A stretch of DNA of 64,000 bases from Impatiens glandulifera (Eukaryota; Streptophyta; Magnoliopsida; Ericales; Balsaminaceae): contig NC_061867.1 of NCBI RefSeq assembly GCF_907164915.1, positions 26,946,308 through 27,010,307 of the forward strand. The letters run 5' to 3'. The translations under genes were made by a program, and so were the position numbers. Each line of letters opens with the position of its first letter. Positions within the stretch are counted from its first letter, which is position 1. This document shows positions 63,524 through 64,000 of the stretch, in pieces. The notes beneath the pieces are model-generated. The model had not been told where the DNA came from. It did no database searches and saw only the letters and a list, made by a program, of their open reading frames with translations.

Positions 63524-64000
63524 TGTTGGGTCAAATTATTTTGACTAAGTGTCGAAATAGTTTGACTATTGGAATTTTGATGATGAATGGATATCTATGC
63601 GTCTAATTGTATTTGGTGCAGGTGTATCATAATCAGACTTTATTAGACTTGGTTCTAATGAGGTTCATTAGACCGATTTGGCATTAGATGCACGAAGTTA
63701 GACGTGCAGTCTAACTGGTTGAGTTAGACGTGTCGTCTAACTAGCGGAGTTAGACGTGTAGTCTAACTAGCGGAGTTAGACGTGCAATCTAACTAGTTGA
63801 GTTAGACGTGCAGTCTAACTAGCGGAGTTAGACGTGCAGTCTAACTAGCGGAGTTAGACGTGCAGTCTAACTGGTTGAGTTAGACGTGCAGTCTAACTAG
63901 AGGAGTTAGACGTACAGTCTAACTGGTTGAGTTAGACGTGCAGTCTAACTAGCGGAGTTAGACGTGCAGTCTAACCAGTTGAATTAGACGTGGAGTCTAA
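63524..64000 (+). repeat. 3' LTR start (copy 2), cut by the window edge
   Basis: TGTTGGGTCAAATTATTTTG, matching the 5' LTR. It reaches the palindromic minisatellite at 63697 and leaves the window inside it. Confidence 0.85.
63697..64000 (+). repeat. 26-bp palindromic minisatellite in the 3' LTR (copy 2)
   Basis: About 12 units of GTTAGACGTGCAGTCTAA with the joiners CTGGTTGA and CTAGCGGA in a different order from the 5' LTR. The array has therefore changed since insertion. Confidence 0.9.

Larger units (their letters stand above)
55425..64000 (+). mobile_element. Non-autonomous Sirevirus-like copia element, copy 2 (nearly complete)
   Basis: 5' LTR from 55425 (TGTTGGGTCAAATTATTTTG), primer-binding site at 57039, gag 57079-58800, no pol, long second ORF 59867-63360, polypurine tract and 3' LTR from 63524 running off the window. 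Internal length is about 6.5 kb. The two LTR starts differ at six or more of their first 170 bases, so the insertion is not recent. It shares gag ancestry with the pol-bearing copia element at 8193-17650. Confidence 0.82.

Overview
This is nuclear DNA of a flowering plant, most likely a eudicot. The evidence is a spliced gene with 15 GT-AG exons and plant-type LTR retrotransposons, hAT, CACTA, Mutator-like and pogo-like transposons, and endogenous plant pararetrovirus DNA, all in AT-rich sequence. I cannot name the species. The only host gene that looks intact is a cytosolic (H-type) alpha-glucan phosphorylase on the minus strand (19627-25987, 838 codons). Nearly everything else is mobile or viral and mostly broken.

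Layout. 1-4774: 3' part of a non-autonomous Ty1/copia element of Sirevirus type (end of gag, a second long ORF, polypurine tract, truncated 3' LTR). 4775-5747: 5' end of another LTR element, minus strand. 5987-6304: exon remnants of a DHHC protein S-acyltransferase. About 7945-8192: a CACTA terminus with palindromic subterminal repeats. 8193-17650: a minus-strand copia element with a 1.77-kb 5' LTR, gag and pol, split at 9257-12709 by a plus-strand hAT element with an 8-bp target duplication. 17651-19626: mostly unassigned. 19627-26640: phosphorylase gene and promoter. 26920-29270: a Mutator-like element with long terminal inverted repeats, a transposase fragment and a DUF1985-like fragment. 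29290-32733: very AT-rich DNA with many (TA)n tracts and an internally deleted pogo-like transposase.

32734-52012 is a 19.3-kb cluster of three almost identical endogenous pararetrovirus copies (Caulimoviridae, florendovirus-like). Copy A is a complete unit of about 7.5 kb and copy B a partial unit head-to-tail with it, both on the minus strand. Copy C is a 6.9-kb plus-strand copy fused to B in inverted orientation at an 11-bp microhomology that includes the start of the tRNA-Met primer-binding site. The gene order is movement protein, capsid/zinc knuckle/protease/reverse transcriptase/RNase H, then a 439-aa ORF of unknown function. Copies A and C share the same two in-frame stops in the first reading frame, and each has its own separate frameshift.

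52013-55424 is unassigned repetitive DNA. 55425-64000 is a second, nearly complete copy of the non-autonomous Sirevirus-like element: 5' LTR, primer-binding site, gag, no pol, a long second ORF behind its own TATA box, polypurine tract and the start of the 3' LTR.

Most notable: (1) the terminally redundant plus inverted arrangement of the viral cluster and the stops its copies share; (2) a retrotransposon family that has lost pol but kept gag and a roughly 1,100-codon second ORF with its own promoter-like region; (3) arrays of AGACGT-based palindromes in the LTRs, a family trait seen in all three copia elements.
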